Positions 49,472 through 58,694 of a DNA stretch of 64,000 nt are shown piece after piece; positions within the stretch are counted from its first letter, which is position 1; each line of letters begins with the position of its first letter. The notes under the pieces were generated by a model. That model made no database searches, was not told the origin of the DNA, and saw only the letters and a program-made list of their open reading frames with translations. A program made the position numbers and the translations under genes. Source of the stretch: JAZBPO01 sp963691775 (GTDB lineage: Bacteria > Pseudomonadota > Gammaproteobacteria > Pseudomonadales > Azotimanducaceae); NCBI GenBank assembly GCA_963691775.1, contig OY829369.1, positions 2,976,001-3,040,000 on the forward strand, in the 5' to 3' direction.

Positions 49472-49840
49472 TCAGAGTCCGAGCGACGTTGCTGGAACGA
49501 CAGTGAGCAGAACCAGTACGAGCACGCTCACGAGTACGACCACATATGCGGTGACCGTCATCTGCTCCATGCGTGCGCGACCGTCGATGAGCGCCCCTAC
49601 GGCCTCGTCTTCCATGGCCGTCGCCGTGCTCGTCAGGCGCCAGCGCACCAGGCCTTCTGGATTGCGCGGCAGCTTGATGAAGAGCTCCGGGCAGGCCTCG
49701 AGCTGGCGCTGCACCGCGAACATGTCCAGCCCCGTCTCCTTCGACAGCTGCACGGGATGCAAGGGGGCGCCTGCGTCGGCAAGGGCGGCGTACAGGGCCT
49801 GAACCCGCGTCTGCTTTCCGAGGTAGTTCAGCTTCAGCAT
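49472..49840 (-). CDS. Tail-anchored protein with winged-helix-like N-terminus
   Basis: A 122-residue protein from the ATG at 49840 (GGAG 5 nt upstream). Residues about 9-70 look like a winged-helix or helical DNA-binding fold (TRVQALYAALADAGAPLHPVQLSKETGLDMFAVQRQLEACPELFIKLPRNPEGLVRWRLT). A single hydrophobic helix fills the C-terminus (about 95-117), so the protein is probably tail-anchored with the N-terminal domain in the cytoplasm. I know no named family. Its start overlaps the CYTH gene stop by 7 bp, so it is coupled to it, and it ends 4 bp before the acyl-CoA dehydrogenase start. Confidence 0.75.
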   Translation of the reverse strand: MLKLNYLGKQTRVQALYAALADAGAPLHPVQLSKETGLDMFAVQRQLEACPELFIKLPRNPEGLVRWRLTSTATAMEDEAVGALIDGRARMEQMTVTAYVVVLVSVLVLVLLTVVPATSLGL

Positions 49841-50355
49841 GGTGGCTCCGGTGACAGGATTGCGGCGCGCTCCGCATTTGGCCAGCTCGCAAGAGGATGG
49901 CGGCATAGATGACTGTTCAGGAAGCGTACGTCGTCTGTGACCTCACGTCCGAGCCAGGGTGGCCGTACGAAGTCCTCGTCGAGGGTGTCCAGCTCGATTT
50001 CCGCCAGCAGCAGGGGTGCGTTGTCTGCCTCGAAGCGGTCGATCTCCCACGTGTGGCGGGCGTGGGTCACGACATATCGTTGCTTGAATACCCGCGCCTC
50101 GCCGCAGAGTACCTCGAGCATGACCTCCGCTTCGCCGACCGGAATCGGATACTCGAATTCGCTGCGCACGGCGGCGCTGTGACCCTGTTTCAGGGTCAGG
50201 CGCGCCTCGGTGCCGTTCTCGTCTTCGATGATGCGAATGCGCACGGATGCGGGCGCTGCGACCGGCAGATAGCCCTGGGCAAGACGCCTGCCGGTCCTGC
50301 CCTCGAGGACCGATGGATCGCTGATGAGAAACTTGCGCTCGATTTCGGTGGCCAT
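49834..50355 (-). CDS. CYTH domain protein (TTM superfamily)
   Basis: A single-domain CYTH/triphosphate tunnel metalloenzyme of 173 residues. The signature EIERKF is at 4-9, followed by basic and acidic tunnel residues (RIRIIEDENGTEARLTLKQ; KQRYVVTHARHTWEIDRFEADNAPLLLAEIELDTLDEDFVRPPWLGREVTDD). Related small bacterial CYTH proteins hydrolyse inorganic tripolyphosphate; others cyclise ATP. The substrate here is not settled, but ppk and ppx lie within 6 kb, which makes a polyphosphate-related role plausible. No CHAD domain is attached, unlike YgiF. Confidence 0.92.
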   Translation of the reverse strand: MATEIERKFLISDPSVLEGRTGRRLAQGYLPVAAPASVRIRIIEDENGTEARLTLKQGHSAAVRSEFEYPIPVGEAEVMLEVLCGEARVFKQRYVVTHARHTWEIDRFEADNAPLLLAEIELDTLDEDFVRPPWLGREVTDDVRFLNSHLCRHPLASWPNAERAAILSPEPPC

Positions 50356-50433
50356 GCTCGGGTCGCTCGCTGCGTTGCGCCGGACACTAGCGGGGCACGC
50401 GCGCTGGTCAAGGGGTGCGCCGCCCCCCGCTGA

Positions 50434-51399
50434 TCAACGTCTTGCGGCGATTACCGCACGCCGTGGGGCAGGATGGCCCTCGACCGTGCGGGATGCATCA
50501 GCGGTGTCGAGTGCGTCCACGAGAGAGTCGAAGTGCATCCATTCGGTGGCGCGCTGCTCTTCCGGCGTGGTCGGACCTTCGTGGAGGACATCGATTTCAC
50601 GGAAGCCGAGACGTTGCAGCCAGCGCACCATGAGTGCGGTGCTGGGCAGGAACCAGACGTTGCGCATGCGGGCGTAGCGGTCTTGCGGGCAGAGCAGGGT
50701 GTCCGCACCGCCCGGAACGACGATGGACTCCAGAACCAGGGTGCCGCCGGGCGCGAGCATGCGCGTCAGTCCGTCAAGGTGATCGATCGGAGACCGCCGG
50801 TGATAGATCACGCCCATGCTGCACACGACGTCGAATGAGGGTGTCGTCGGCAGGACCTCGAAAGGCACGGGCAGGAGTGCGATCGGCAGATCGGGCAGGA
50901 AGTGTGCGAGGGCAGTGAACTGGGCTACGTGCCCGAGGCCGGGCTCGACGCCGATCACTTCGCGTGCGCCCGCGCCGATCATGCGCATGGCGTAGTAGCC
51001 GTTGCCGCAACCGACGTCGAGGACGCGCGCGCCCGCGAAAGGTACGGCGGCGAGGCGTTCGAATTTCAGATCGGAGCGCCATTCCGCATCGATTTCGACG
51101 CCGAAGACCTCGAAGGGCCCCTTCCGCCATGGATGCAGGGCAAGCAGCGTCGAGCGCAGCGCGGCCCGGTCTGCTTCCTCGAGCTGCTCGGGGGCGCCGA
51201 TCCGCGCGCGCGCTCGAGCGAGATCGCTGTGACGAGCCACCGCGTCCGGCAATGCCGCGAGCAGGGTCGACCACGCCTCGAGCTTGCCGTGCCGTTCCGG
51301 CGCAAGTGCGGCGGCGCTGGCTTTCGGCACCGAGATTTGCCAGGCCTCGGGCAGCGTTCGGGAATCGATTCGGGACGCGACCCGCGCTGCCAGCGTCAC
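50434..51399 (-). CDS. cmoB: tRNA 5-carboxymethoxyuridine(34) synthase
   Basis: CmoB transfers the carboxymethyl group of carboxy-SAM to 5-hydroxyuridine at the wobble position of several tRNAs. The protein is 321 residues. The SAM-binding core is RVLDVGCGNGYYAMRMIGAGAREVIGVEPG, preceded by LHPWRKGPFEVFGVEIDAEWRSDLKFERL, which is highly characteristic. CSMGVIYHRRSPIDHL and LCPQDRYARMRNVWFLPS follow. The 4-bp overlap (ATGA) with cmoA, which makes its substrate, confirms the pair. Confidence 0.97.
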   Translation of the reverse strand: MTLAARVASRIDSRTLPEAWQISVPKASAAALAPERHGKLEAWSTLLAALPDAVARHSDLARARARIGAPEQLEEADRAALRSTLLALHPWRKGPFEVFGVEIDAEWRSDLKFERLAAVPFAGARVLDVGCGNGYYAMRMIGAGAREVIGVEPGLGHVAQFTALAHFLPDLPIALLPVPFEVLPTTPSFDVVCSMGVIYHRRSPIDHLDGLTRMLAPGGTLVLESIVVPGGADTLLCPQDRYARMRNVWFLPSTALMVRWLQRLGFREIDVLHEGPTTPEEQRATEWMHFDSLVDALDTADASRTVEGHPAPRRAVIAARR

Positions 51400-52127
51400 G
51401 GGCAGGCCAGCAGGGTGGCGAAATTCAGGGATCGGGCAACCAGGGTGATGCGAGTGAACCCGGCGGCCGCCAGGCGCGTGCGATGGGCGGCGAGGGTCTC
51501 CGGCATCAGCACGTCCTCGATCGCGGTTCGCTTCGCCGCGATCTCGAGTTCGGAATAGCCCTGCGCGCGTTTGAAGTCCAGGTGCAGGCCGTCCAGCAGC
51601 GCCTGTTCGGCGGGCACTTCCTCAACGATCTTTTCGCTGAGCACGAGACCGCCGCCTCCCGCGAGCGCCGCGCGGATGCGCGTGAGCAAGGGCAGGCGAT
51701 CCTCCATGGGCACGAACTGCAGCGTCCAGTTCAGCGCCACGAAGCTCGCAGGCTCGAAGGTGATCCTGCGAATGTCCTGCTCCACGAGCGTTACCGTATC
51801 CGCGGCACCAAGGGCCTGGAGCTGCGCCGCGCAGCGCTCGAGCATGGGAGCCGAAGCGTCGACGCCGACGTAGCGCAGTCCTCGTCCTTCAGTTGCGCGC
51901 TGACAGGCGAACAGCGTTGCGCCCAGCGAGCAGCCAAGGTCGTAGAGATGGGTGTCTTCGCGGCACAGGCGACCGGCCAGCCATCCCGTCATGGCGACGG
52001 CCTCGGCGTAGCCGGGAACGGAGCGCGAAATCATGTCCGCGAACACGCGCGCGACGTCGGCGTCGAAGCGGAAGCCGCCGGGCGTCGCTTCTCCGCGCGC
52101 GAAGAGACGGTCGGCGGCGTCGGTCAC
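51396..52127 (-). CDS. cmoA: Carboxy-S-adenosyl-L-methionine synthase
   Basis: CmoA makes carboxy-SAM from SAM and prephenate for the cmo5U tRNA modification. The 243 residues carry the start FRFDADVARVFADMISRSVPGY, the SAM motif YDLGCSLGATLFACQ, VGVDASAPMLERC and the ALNWTLQFVPMEDR block. It is the first gene of the cmoA-cmoB pair and is divergent from ppk over a 141-bp gap. Confidence 0.97.
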   Translation of the reverse strand: MTDAADRLFARGEATPGGFRFDADVARVFADMISRSVPGYAEAVAMTGWLAGRLCREDTHLYDLGCSLGATLFACQRATEGRGLRYVGVDASAPMLERCAAQLQALGAADTVTLVEQDIRRITFEPASFVALNWTLQFVPMEDRLPLLTRIRAALAGGGGLVLSEKIVEEVPAEQALLDGLHLDFKRAQGYSELEIAAKRTAIEDVLMPETLAAHRTRLAAAGFTRITLVARSLNFATLLACP

Positions 52128-52268
52128 GCGCTCGTTCCTGGCGTTGCTGTCATCTGTCGGCGGGTCTTGTCGCTGCGCACGTTCGGTCCGGGTGTGTCAT
52201 ACGGGAAGCGTTTCCGTCTGCGATACTTGCGCGCTGGCAAACGGATGTGTGGAACGGGAGTCTAGTCG

Positions 52269-54341
52269 ATGGGGGGGGTTGATCTCAGCAGCCCGGAGCT
52301 CTACATCAATCGAGAGCTGTCCCTGCTCGAATTCAATCGGCGCGTGCTCGAACAGGCAAAGGACGAATCCGTGCCGCTGCTCGAGCGCCTGACGTTCCTG
52401 TGTATCTCCGCCTCGAATCTCGACGAGTTCTTCGAGATTCGCGTCGCCGGACTCGTCCAGCAGGCGGCCTTCGGCGCGTCCAAGCGAGCCGCCGACGGCA
52501 TGACGAGCTCGGAGCAATTGCGCCGAATCGCGGTCACGGCGCACGCGCTCGTCGATGAGCAGTATCGCGTGCTCAACGAGGTCCTCATCCCGCGTCTTCA
52601 GGCGGAGAACATTCGCTTCCTGCGCCGCGCCGAGCTCAAGCAGCGCCAGCTGCAGTGGGTCAAACGCTACTTCTCCCGCGAGCTCGCCCCCGTACTTTCG
52701 CCGATCGCACTCGATCCGTCGCACCCTTTTCCGCGCGTGCTCAACAAGTCGCTGAACTTCATCGTCACGCTCGAGGGCAAGGATGCTTTCGGTCGTGACA
52801 GCGGCATGGCGATCGTCGGCGCTCCTCGATCCCTGCCGCGGTTGGTGCAGCTGCCTGAATCGGTCGCCGGCGGGCCCTATGACTTCGTCTTCCTTTCCTC
52901 GCTGATCCACCAGCACGTCGGTGATCTGTTTCCCGGGATGAAGGTGTCCGGCTGCTATCAGTTCCGGGTCACGCGAAACTCCGATCTGTTCGTCGACGAG
53001 GAAGAGATCGATGATCTCAAGCGCGCGCTCGAAGGCGAGCTGTCCGCGCGCCGCTTCGGCGACGAGGTCCGGCTGGAGGTGGCCGACGACTGTCCTGAAG
53101 ACCTCGTAGAGTTCCTGATTCGCCAGTTCGAACTCGAGGAAGCAAACGTCTATCGCTGCAACGGGCCTGTGAACCTCACGCGGCTCATGGCGATACCCGG
53201 CGTCATCGAGCGACCCGATCTGAAGTATGCGGGCTTCGTGCCAGCCATCCCCCAGCGCGTGCGCCGCAACGACGATTTCTTCGATGTCGTGCGCCGCGGC
53301 GATCTGCTTGTTCATCACCCATTCGAATCCTTCGCGCCAGTCGTCGATTTTCTGCGTGCTGCAGCGCGAGATCCGAAGGTGTTGGCGATCCGGCAGACCC
53401 TGTATCGGACCGGCGCCGGCTCAGCGGTGGTGAAGGCGCTGATGGATGCGGCGCGCGAGGGCAAGGAGGTGACCGTCGTCATCGAATTGCGCGCGCGCTT
53501 CGACGAGGAGGCGAACATCGAGCTTGCCGAAGTGCTGCAGGAGGCGGGTGCGCATGTTGTCTACGGCGTCGTCGGGCACAAGACGCACGCCAAGATGATT
53601 CTCGTCGTGCGTCGCGAGGGTCGAGCGCTCAAGCGGTACGTTCATCTCGGCACGGGTAACTACCATCCGAAGACTGCCCGTCTGTATACCGATTACGGCC
53701 TTTTCACCTGCGATGCCACCATCGGCGAAGACGTTCAGAAGATGTTCCAGCAGCTCACGGCCATGGGGCGGGTCCCGAAGCTGAAGAAGCTCGTGCAGTC
53801 GCCCTTCGCCCTGCACAAGCGGATGCTCGAACTCGTGGCGGCGGAAGCGGAGCGGGCGCGCGCCGGCAAGCCGGCGCGGATCATCGCGAAGATGAACTCG
53901 CTGGTAGAGCCGCAGATCATCAGAGCGCTCTACGAGGCTTCACAGGCTGGCGTGAAGGTGGATCTCATCATTCGCGGCATCTGCTGCGCGCGGCCGGGCG
54001 TGAAGGGCGTATCGGAGAACATGCAGGTTCGCTCCATTGTCGGCCGTTTTCTCGAGCACACGCGCGTGTTCTGCTTCGAGAACGGTGACGACGACCCGCT
54101 CGTGTACTGCTCCAGCGCCGACTGGATGGACCGCAATTTCTTCAGTCGCGTGGAGTCCTGCTTCCCCGTCGAGGACAAGCGCATTCGGCAGCGCATTCTC
54201 GATGACATGCAGGCCTACCTCTCGGACAACACGCAGGCGTGGGTGCTGCGCTCCGACGGCTCCTACAAGCGGGTTGCCTCCGGCAGCGCGCGCCGGAAGG
54301 CCTCGCAGGACATCCTGCTCGAGAGCATGGTCAAGCGGTGA
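52269..54341 (+). CDS. ppk: Polyphosphate kinase 1
   Basis: PPK1 reversibly polymerises the gamma phosphate of ATP into polyphosphate at the membrane. The 690 residues start with YINRELSLLEFNRRVLEQA. The phosphorylated His is His440 (VGHKTHAKMILVVRRE), and the second conserved His is His597 (VGRFLEHTRVFCF). RYVHLGTGNYHPKTARLYTDYG and IRGICCARPGVKGVSENMQVRSIVGR are typical. The C-terminus contains SADWMDRNFFSRVESCFPV. It stops 7 bp from the convergent ppx gene rather than forming a ppk-ppx operon. Confidence 0.97.
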   Translation: MGGVDLSSPELYINRELSLLEFNRRVLEQAKDESVPLLERLTFLCISASNLDEFFEIRVAGLVQQAAFGASKRAADGMTSSEQLRRIAVTAHALVDEQYRVLNEVLIPRLQAENIRFLRRAELKQRQLQWVKRYFSRELAPVLSPIALDPSHPFPRVLNKSLNFIVTLEGKDAFGRDSGMAIVGAPRSLPRLVQLPESVAGGPYDFVFLSSLIHQHVGDLFPGMKVSGCYQFRVTRNSDLFVDEEEIDDLKRALEGELSARRFGDEVRLEVADDCPEDLVEFLIRQFELEEANVYRCNGPVNLTRLMAIPGVIERPDLKYAGFVPAIPQRVRRNDDFFDVVRRGDLLVHHPFESFAPVVDFLRAAARDPKVLAIRQTLYRTGAGSAVVKALMDAAREGKEVTVVIELRARFDEEANIELAEVLQEAGAHVVYGVVGHKTHAKMILVVRREGRALKRYVHLGTGNYHPKTARLYTDYGLFTCDATIGEDVQKMFQQLTAMGRVPKLKKLVQSPFALHKRMLELVAAEAERARAGKPARIIAKMNSLVEPQIIRALYEASQAGVKVDLIIRGICCARPGVKGVSENMQVRSIVGRFLEHTRVFCFENGDDDPLVYCSSADWMDRNFFSRVESCFPVEDKRIRQRILDDMQAYLSDNTQAWVLRSDGSYKRVASGSARRKASQDILLESMVKR

Positions 54342-54348
54342 CCGGCAC

Positions 54349-55932
54349 CTAGCCGCCGAGCGTCTTGCGCATCACCTCCGGCGGCGCGATCTGGCCGACC
54401 TCCGAGAACGTCAGCGCGACGCCCTCGCTTGCCCACACCGAGGCCTCTTCTGCGAGATCGAGGCGCGTCATCGCATGGTCGCGGAGCCAGCGTTCCGGGA
54501 ACACGAGATGAAGCCCATCGTCTTCCGCCTGCACGGCGCAGAGCGGCGGCGTCTGCCGCGCCGAGCGGGACCGGTGCATGACCACCGCGCAGCGGAGCAG
54601 CAGCGACAGCCGCCGGAGCGTTGATTCCCTGCCCAGCTGTTGCTCCGCGATCTCCGCGGACGGGTACTTGCGGCGATGACTGCGCACGAGCATGGCGATC
54701 CTGCGTTGCTCGTTGCGCGAGAAGCCCGGCATGTCCATGTGCTGGAGCAGATAGCTGCCGTGCTTGTGGTACTGCGAATGAGCGATGTCCATGCCGATCT
54801 CGTGCAGATGGGCGGCCCAGCGCAGCAGGTCGTCGTAGCCGCTGCCCTCCAGCGGCCAGGCGTCCCGAGCGGCGGCGAGCAGATCCAGTGCCGTGTCCGT
54901 CACGCGCTGTGCATGAACTTCGTCGACGTGATAGCGGCGCGCCAGGTCCTCGACCGTGCGCTCGCGAATGTCGGCCTGATGGCGCCGGCCGAGGAGGTCC
55001 CACAGCAGACCTTCGCGCAGCGCGCCCCCCGAGGTCTGCATGCGCTCGATCCGCAGTGACTTGAACAGCGCCGACAGGATGGCGACCCCGCCCGGGAAGA
55101 CGGCGGCTCGCTGCTTCGGCAAACCGGGCAGGGACAAGCGGTCTACATGGTCGAACTCGACGATGCGGCGGCGCAGCGCCTTGAGCGCATCGGCCGTGAT
55201 CACTCCCCTTGCCCAGCCGGCTGCAGTGATCACCTCCTGCACAGCGAGGATCGTCCCCGATGCACCAATGGCCGAGTCCCAGCCGCGCTTGCGGTAGACG
55301 GACTCGATCGGCTCCAGCTCCTGTCGTGCTGCGAGCTCTGCTGCCTTCATCGCGGCGGGCGTGATGCTGCCGTCGGCGAAGAACTCTCGACTCATGCCGA
55401 CGCAGCCCATAAACAGGCTTTCCATCTGCTCGGGTTGGAACTGCCGGCCGAGAATGACTTCCGTCGATCCGCCGCCGATGTCCACGACGAGGCGTCGGTC
55501 GAGGTTGTCTTCGAGGTCGTGCGACACGCCCAGATAGATCAGGCGCGCTTCCTCGCGGCCGGAAATGATCTCGATTTCGTGGCCGAGTGCCTCGCGCGCA
55601 CGGGCGACGAACGCGTCCCCGTTGCGTGCCTTGCGGAGCGTGTTCGTTCCGACCACGCGGATGTTCTCGGGCGGTATGTCCTGGAGACGCTGCCGGAAGC
55701 GGGAAAGCGTGGTGAGCGCGCGGTCCATGACGTCATCGCCGAGCATGTTGTCGGCGTCGAGGCCCGCGGCCATGCGCACCATGTCCTTGAGACGGTCGAC
55801 CACCATCAGGCGGGAGCCGGCGAAGCGCGCAACGATCAGGTGAAAGGAATTCGACCCCAGGTCCACGGCCGCGACCGTCGAAGCGTCGTTCTCGTCAGTG
55901 GATCGGGTGCTGGCGCTGGAGACGTCGGACAA
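54349..55932 (-). CDS. ppx: Exopolyphosphatase (Ppx/GppA family)
   Basis: Ppx removes terminal phosphates from polyphosphate; GppA members also hydrolyse pppGpp. The 527-residue protein has an ASKHA N-terminal half (VAAVDLGSNSFHLIVARF; VVGTNTLRKARNGDAFV; IISGREEARLIYLGV; VVDIGGGSTEVILG) and an HD-like helical C-terminal domain (WAAHLHEIGMDIAHSQYHKHGSYLLQHMDMPGFSRNEQRRIAMLVRSHRRK). Its length fits the Ppx/GppA long form. Polyphosphate is the likelier main substrate because ppk is its convergent neighbour. Confidence 0.95.
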   Translation of the reverse strand: MSDVSSASTRSTDENDASTVAAVDLGSNSFHLIVARFAGSRLMVVDRLKDMVRMAAGLDADNMLGDDVMDRALTTLSRFRQRLQDIPPENIRVVGTNTLRKARNGDAFVARAREALGHEIEIISGREEARLIYLGVSHDLEDNLDRRLVVDIGGGSTEVILGRQFQPEQMESLFMGCVGMSREFFADGSITPAAMKAAELAARQELEPIESVYRKRGWDSAIGASGTILAVQEVITAAGWARGVITADALKALRRRIVEFDHVDRLSLPGLPKQRAAVFPGGVAILSALFKSLRIERMQTSGGALREGLLWDLLGRRHQADIRERTVEDLARRYHVDEVHAQRVTDTALDLLAAARDAWPLEGSGYDDLLRWAAHLHEIGMDIAHSQYHKHGSYLLQHMDMPGFSRNEQRRIAMLVRSHRRKYPSAEIAEQQLGRESTLRRLSLLLRCAVVMHRSRSARQTPPLCAVQAEDDGLHLVFPERWLRDHAMTRLDLAEEASVWASEGVALTFSEVGQIAPPEVMRKTLGG

Positions 55933-55992
55933 TGCTGGGCTCGATAGATGCCGTGGGCTGCGTGAAGTGTACGCCAGACGCTGCCGGGCTCG

Positions 55993-57987
55993 TCAGGCTG
56001 GGGTCATCGTCGATTGCTGGAACGGGGGCAGGGGGCAATCGAGTGCGGCTGCAACGCCAGCCAGCAGTTCGTGCTCGGCGGCGCTGATACGCCCATCGTG
56101 TTCGACGGTCGCCATGGCCGCCTTCAGAAGCCTGGGTTGATCGAGCGGTCGAATGCGGCGCAGGCGGCGCATTGCTTCGGTCAGGCGTCGCTGACGTGGA
56201 TCACTTTTGGGCGCGAGTCCGCCCTGGCGCGTGAGCGCGAACTCGATCCCGAGAATCCGCAGGCCGGCGCGGCATGCATCCTCGGCTTCATCTGCTTTGT
56301 GGTCGATCTGTGCGAGCGCGGACAGGAGAAGCCAGCAGGCTTCCTGCTCGTCGGTGATCCTGCGGGTGCCCGTGGCGCGGCGCCGGACGCCCTCGAAGTG
56401 CGGTCTCAGCTCCTTCAGCACCACGAGATGCAGAATCCACTCGAGGCGCGAGACGTCGTCGTCCAGCTTGATGAGCGCGATGAGGTTTGCCCGGAAGCGC
56501 TGGTACTGGGGTGCCGACAGTGCCTTCAGTGCCGGCATGGCGATCTGTACGAGGGCCATGCGCCCGCCTTCGGGCAGCGCCTCCCTGTGCGCAAGCAGTT
56601 GGCGAAGCGCCGCAGGCACGCCGGGCTCTGCGCGCGCGTCGATCAGTGCCAGTGCCGCCGCGGGGTCTTCGGCAATCACAAGGGCGTAGATCGCGGCCCG
56701 CGCGCCGAAGGGGTCGTGTGCAGCGTCGTGAAACACTCGGGGCAAGCCACCGATCAGCGACCGGGCGCGGGAAACGTCGTCTGGGGTCACGTGGCCTAGC
56801 GCGCGCCCGAGGTGCTCGCTTGCCATGGCCGCTCCGGCGCCGGCGCCGGCGACGGCGGCGGCGGGGAGGATGCGCAAGGCGTCGACGTCGGTCGCCGCAT
56901 CGTCTGCGGCGCCCGCATCGACCTCATCCGTGAGCGGATCGGTGTCAGGCTGATGCGGTGGCAGAAAGCTGCCGTCCCAGCGCGGATCGATCGCGCGAAT
57001 ACGTGCGTCCAAGGACGGATGCGTTGCGTGGAGGGATCGCAGGAACGGCGCAGTGGCCTCGCCGAAAAAAAGATGGCTCAGCTCGTCCGCCCGGCCATGG
57101 CCGACCCTGGAGCCGGCGGCGCTGCCGCCGATCCTGCGGAGCGCGTTGGCGATGCCCTGTGGATGTCGAGTGAACTGCACGGCCGATGCGTCCGCCAGGA
57201 ACTCACGCTGGCGGCTGACGGCGGCCTTGATGAGATTGCCGAAGAAGGTCCCGACATAGCCGATCGCCATGAGCCCGAGCGCCAGGATCGCGATCTGGCT
57301 GGCGCTGCTGCCCCGGCCTCTGCTGCTGCCGAAGGCGGCCGCTCCGTAGCCGCGGCGGCCCACAAGGCTGCGGCCGATGACGCCGATTGCGAGAATGCCG
57401 AAGAGCACGGCCGCAAGGCGCAGGTTAAGGCGCATGTCGCCGTTGAGCACGTGGCTGAATTCGTGGCCGACGACGCCCTGAAGCTCGTCGCGACTCAGCG
57501 TTTCCATGCAGCCGCGCGTCACGCCGACAACTGCATCGTCCGGGCCATAGCCCGCGGCGAAAGCGTTGATGCCGGCCTCCTCCAGCACGTAAACGGGCGG
57601 GACGGGCAAGCCCGCGGCGATGGCCATTTCCTCGACGACATTGAGCACTCTGCGCTCGTCCGTCTCCGTACTCTGCGACAGCAGGAGGCGGCCGCCGAGG
57701 CTCTCGGCGACAGCGCGTCCACCGCCTGAGAGTGAGCGCAGGCGGAATGCCGATGCGAGCAGTACGAAGGCGATGACGCCGCTGGCGATCCCGAGGGCAA
57801 GGCCCGGGGAGACGGCGTAGGTGAGCTTCGAGAAAGACAGGTAGCCCGTGGGCGGGGTTGTCCAGGCGATGACGCCGGCGACAAGGAGCACCGTAAGCGT
57901 GATCAGTGCCAGCACGGCCAGGCAGAACAGGCCCACGAGCCGGGAGGTTGCGCTCTGGGCGGCGGCCTGCGCCTCGAAGAAGTCCAT
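55993..57987 (-). CDS. M48 (HtpX-like) metallopeptidase with TerB-like tail
   Basis: A 664-residue membrane protease. Two N-terminal helices (about 20-42 and 62-82) precede the M48 core with H175EFSH179 and the third-ligand segment SRQREFLADASAV (Glu262, Asp266); two further hydrophobic stretches (about 190-207 and 232-252) lie between. The region 340-400 is an Ala/Gly-rich linker. The last 300 residues are helical, and the final 55 (LLKAAMATVEHDGRISAAEHELLAGVAAALDCPLPPF) look like a TerB-type helical bundle with an acidic motif. It lies 25 bp downstream of lemA, a common partner of M48 peptidases. It probably works in membrane protein quality control. Confidence 0.93.
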   Translation of the reverse strand: MDFFEAQAAAQSATSRLVGLFCLAVLALITLTVLLVAGVIAWTTPPTGYLSFSKLTYAVSPGLALGIASGVIAFVLLASAFRLRSLSGGGRAVAESLGGRLLLSQSTETDERRVLNVVEEMAIAAGLPVPPVYVLEEAGINAFAAGYGPDDAVVGVTRGCMETLSRDELQGVVGHEFSHVLNGDMRLNLRLAAVLFGILAIGVIGRSLVGRRGYGAAAFGSSRGRGSSASQIAILALGLMAIGYVGTFFGNLIKAAVSRQREFLADASAVQFTRHPQGIANALRRIGGSAAGSRVGHGRADELSHLFFGEATAPFLRSLHATHPSLDARIRAIDPRWDGSFLPPHQPDTDPLTDEVDAGAADDAATDVDALRILPAAAVAGAGAGAAMASEHLGRALGHVTPDDVSRARSLIGGLPRVFHDAAHDPFGARAAIYALVIAEDPAAALALIDARAEPGVPAALRQLLAHREALPEGGRMALVQIAMPALKALSAPQYQRFRANLIALIKLDDDVSRLEWILHLVVLKELRPHFEGVRRRATGTRRITDEQEACWLLLSALAQIDHKADEAEDACRAGLRILGIEFALTRQGGLAPKSDPRQRRLTEAMRRLRRIRPLDQPRLLKAAMATVEHDGRISAAEHELLAGVAAALDCPLPPFQQSTMTPA

Positions 57988-58012
57988 GATCGGCGTCGCG
58001 CGCCGAGCGAGA

Positions 58013-58615
58013 TCAGCTGAAGGAAACCTTTGGCGCCTCGCGGATCTCTGCGGCGTCGTCGAAGGTCAGCAACTGGGCGTCGGCTCCGTGGCCGAACATG
58101 CCGGCGATGACCACCTGCGGGAAGCTCTGGCGGTAGCTGTTGTACGCCATGATCGCGTCGTTATACGCCTGCCTTGCGAAGCTGATCCGGTTTTCCGTGC
58201 TCGTCATTTCCTCGCTCAGATTTGCCATGGTCTGATCGGCCTTGAGCTCCGGGTACTGTTCCATGACGACATTGAAGCGTCCGAGTGCGCCAGCAAGGGC
58301 GCCCTCGCTGCCTTGCAGTTGCGCCATCGCGCCCGCATCGGCGCCGCCGCTTTTCGCGAGCGCGTCGAGGGCCGAAGCGGCGCTGTTGCGCGCCTTGATG
58401 ACGGCTTCCAGGGTCTCGCGCTCGTGCGACAGATAGCCCTTGGCGACCTCGACGAGGTTCGGGATGAGATCGTAGCGGCGCTTCAACTGCACCTCGATCT
58501 GCGAAAATCCGTTCTGGAAACGGTTCTTCAAAGCGACCAGGCGGTTGTAGATCATGATCGTGCCGCCGACCGCGACCACGAGAACTGCAAGCGTGACGAT
58601 CATGCCGGTGCTCAT
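58013..58615 (-). CDS. lemA: LemA family protein
   Basis: A 200-residue membrane-anchored helical protein of unknown molecular function. I start at the ATG at 58615 (GAGGGA 7 nt upstream). The N-terminal anchor MIVTLAVLVVAVGGTIMIYNRLVALKNRF, then QIEVQLKRRYDLIPNLVEVAKGYLSHERETLEAVIKAR and the long helices ending in NDAIMAYNSYRQSFPQVVIAGMFG are the LemA signature. It is co-directional with the M48 gene, and such lemA-M48 pairs recur in Proteobacteria. Confidence 0.96.
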   Translation of the reverse strand: MSTGMIVTLAVLVVAVGGTIMIYNRLVALKNRFQNGFSQIEVQLKRRYDLIPNLVEVAKGYLSHERETLEAVIKARNSAASALDALAKSGGADAGAMAQLQGSEGALAGALGRFNVVMEQYPELKADQTMANLSEEMTSTENRISFARQAYNDAIMAYNSYRQSFPQVVIAGMFGHGADAQLLTFDDAAEIREAPKVSFS

Positions 58616-58694
58616 GTCTACATCCCTCGCAGTGAAGTCCAACAAAGCATAGCTGCGAGGGGCGCTGCTGTCGTGATGCGATGATCGCGCCCTG

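Noticed and set aside
56830..56880. GGC/GCC-rich simple repeat as a regulatory element
   Set aside because: It is explained by the Ala/Gly linker of the M48 peptidase.
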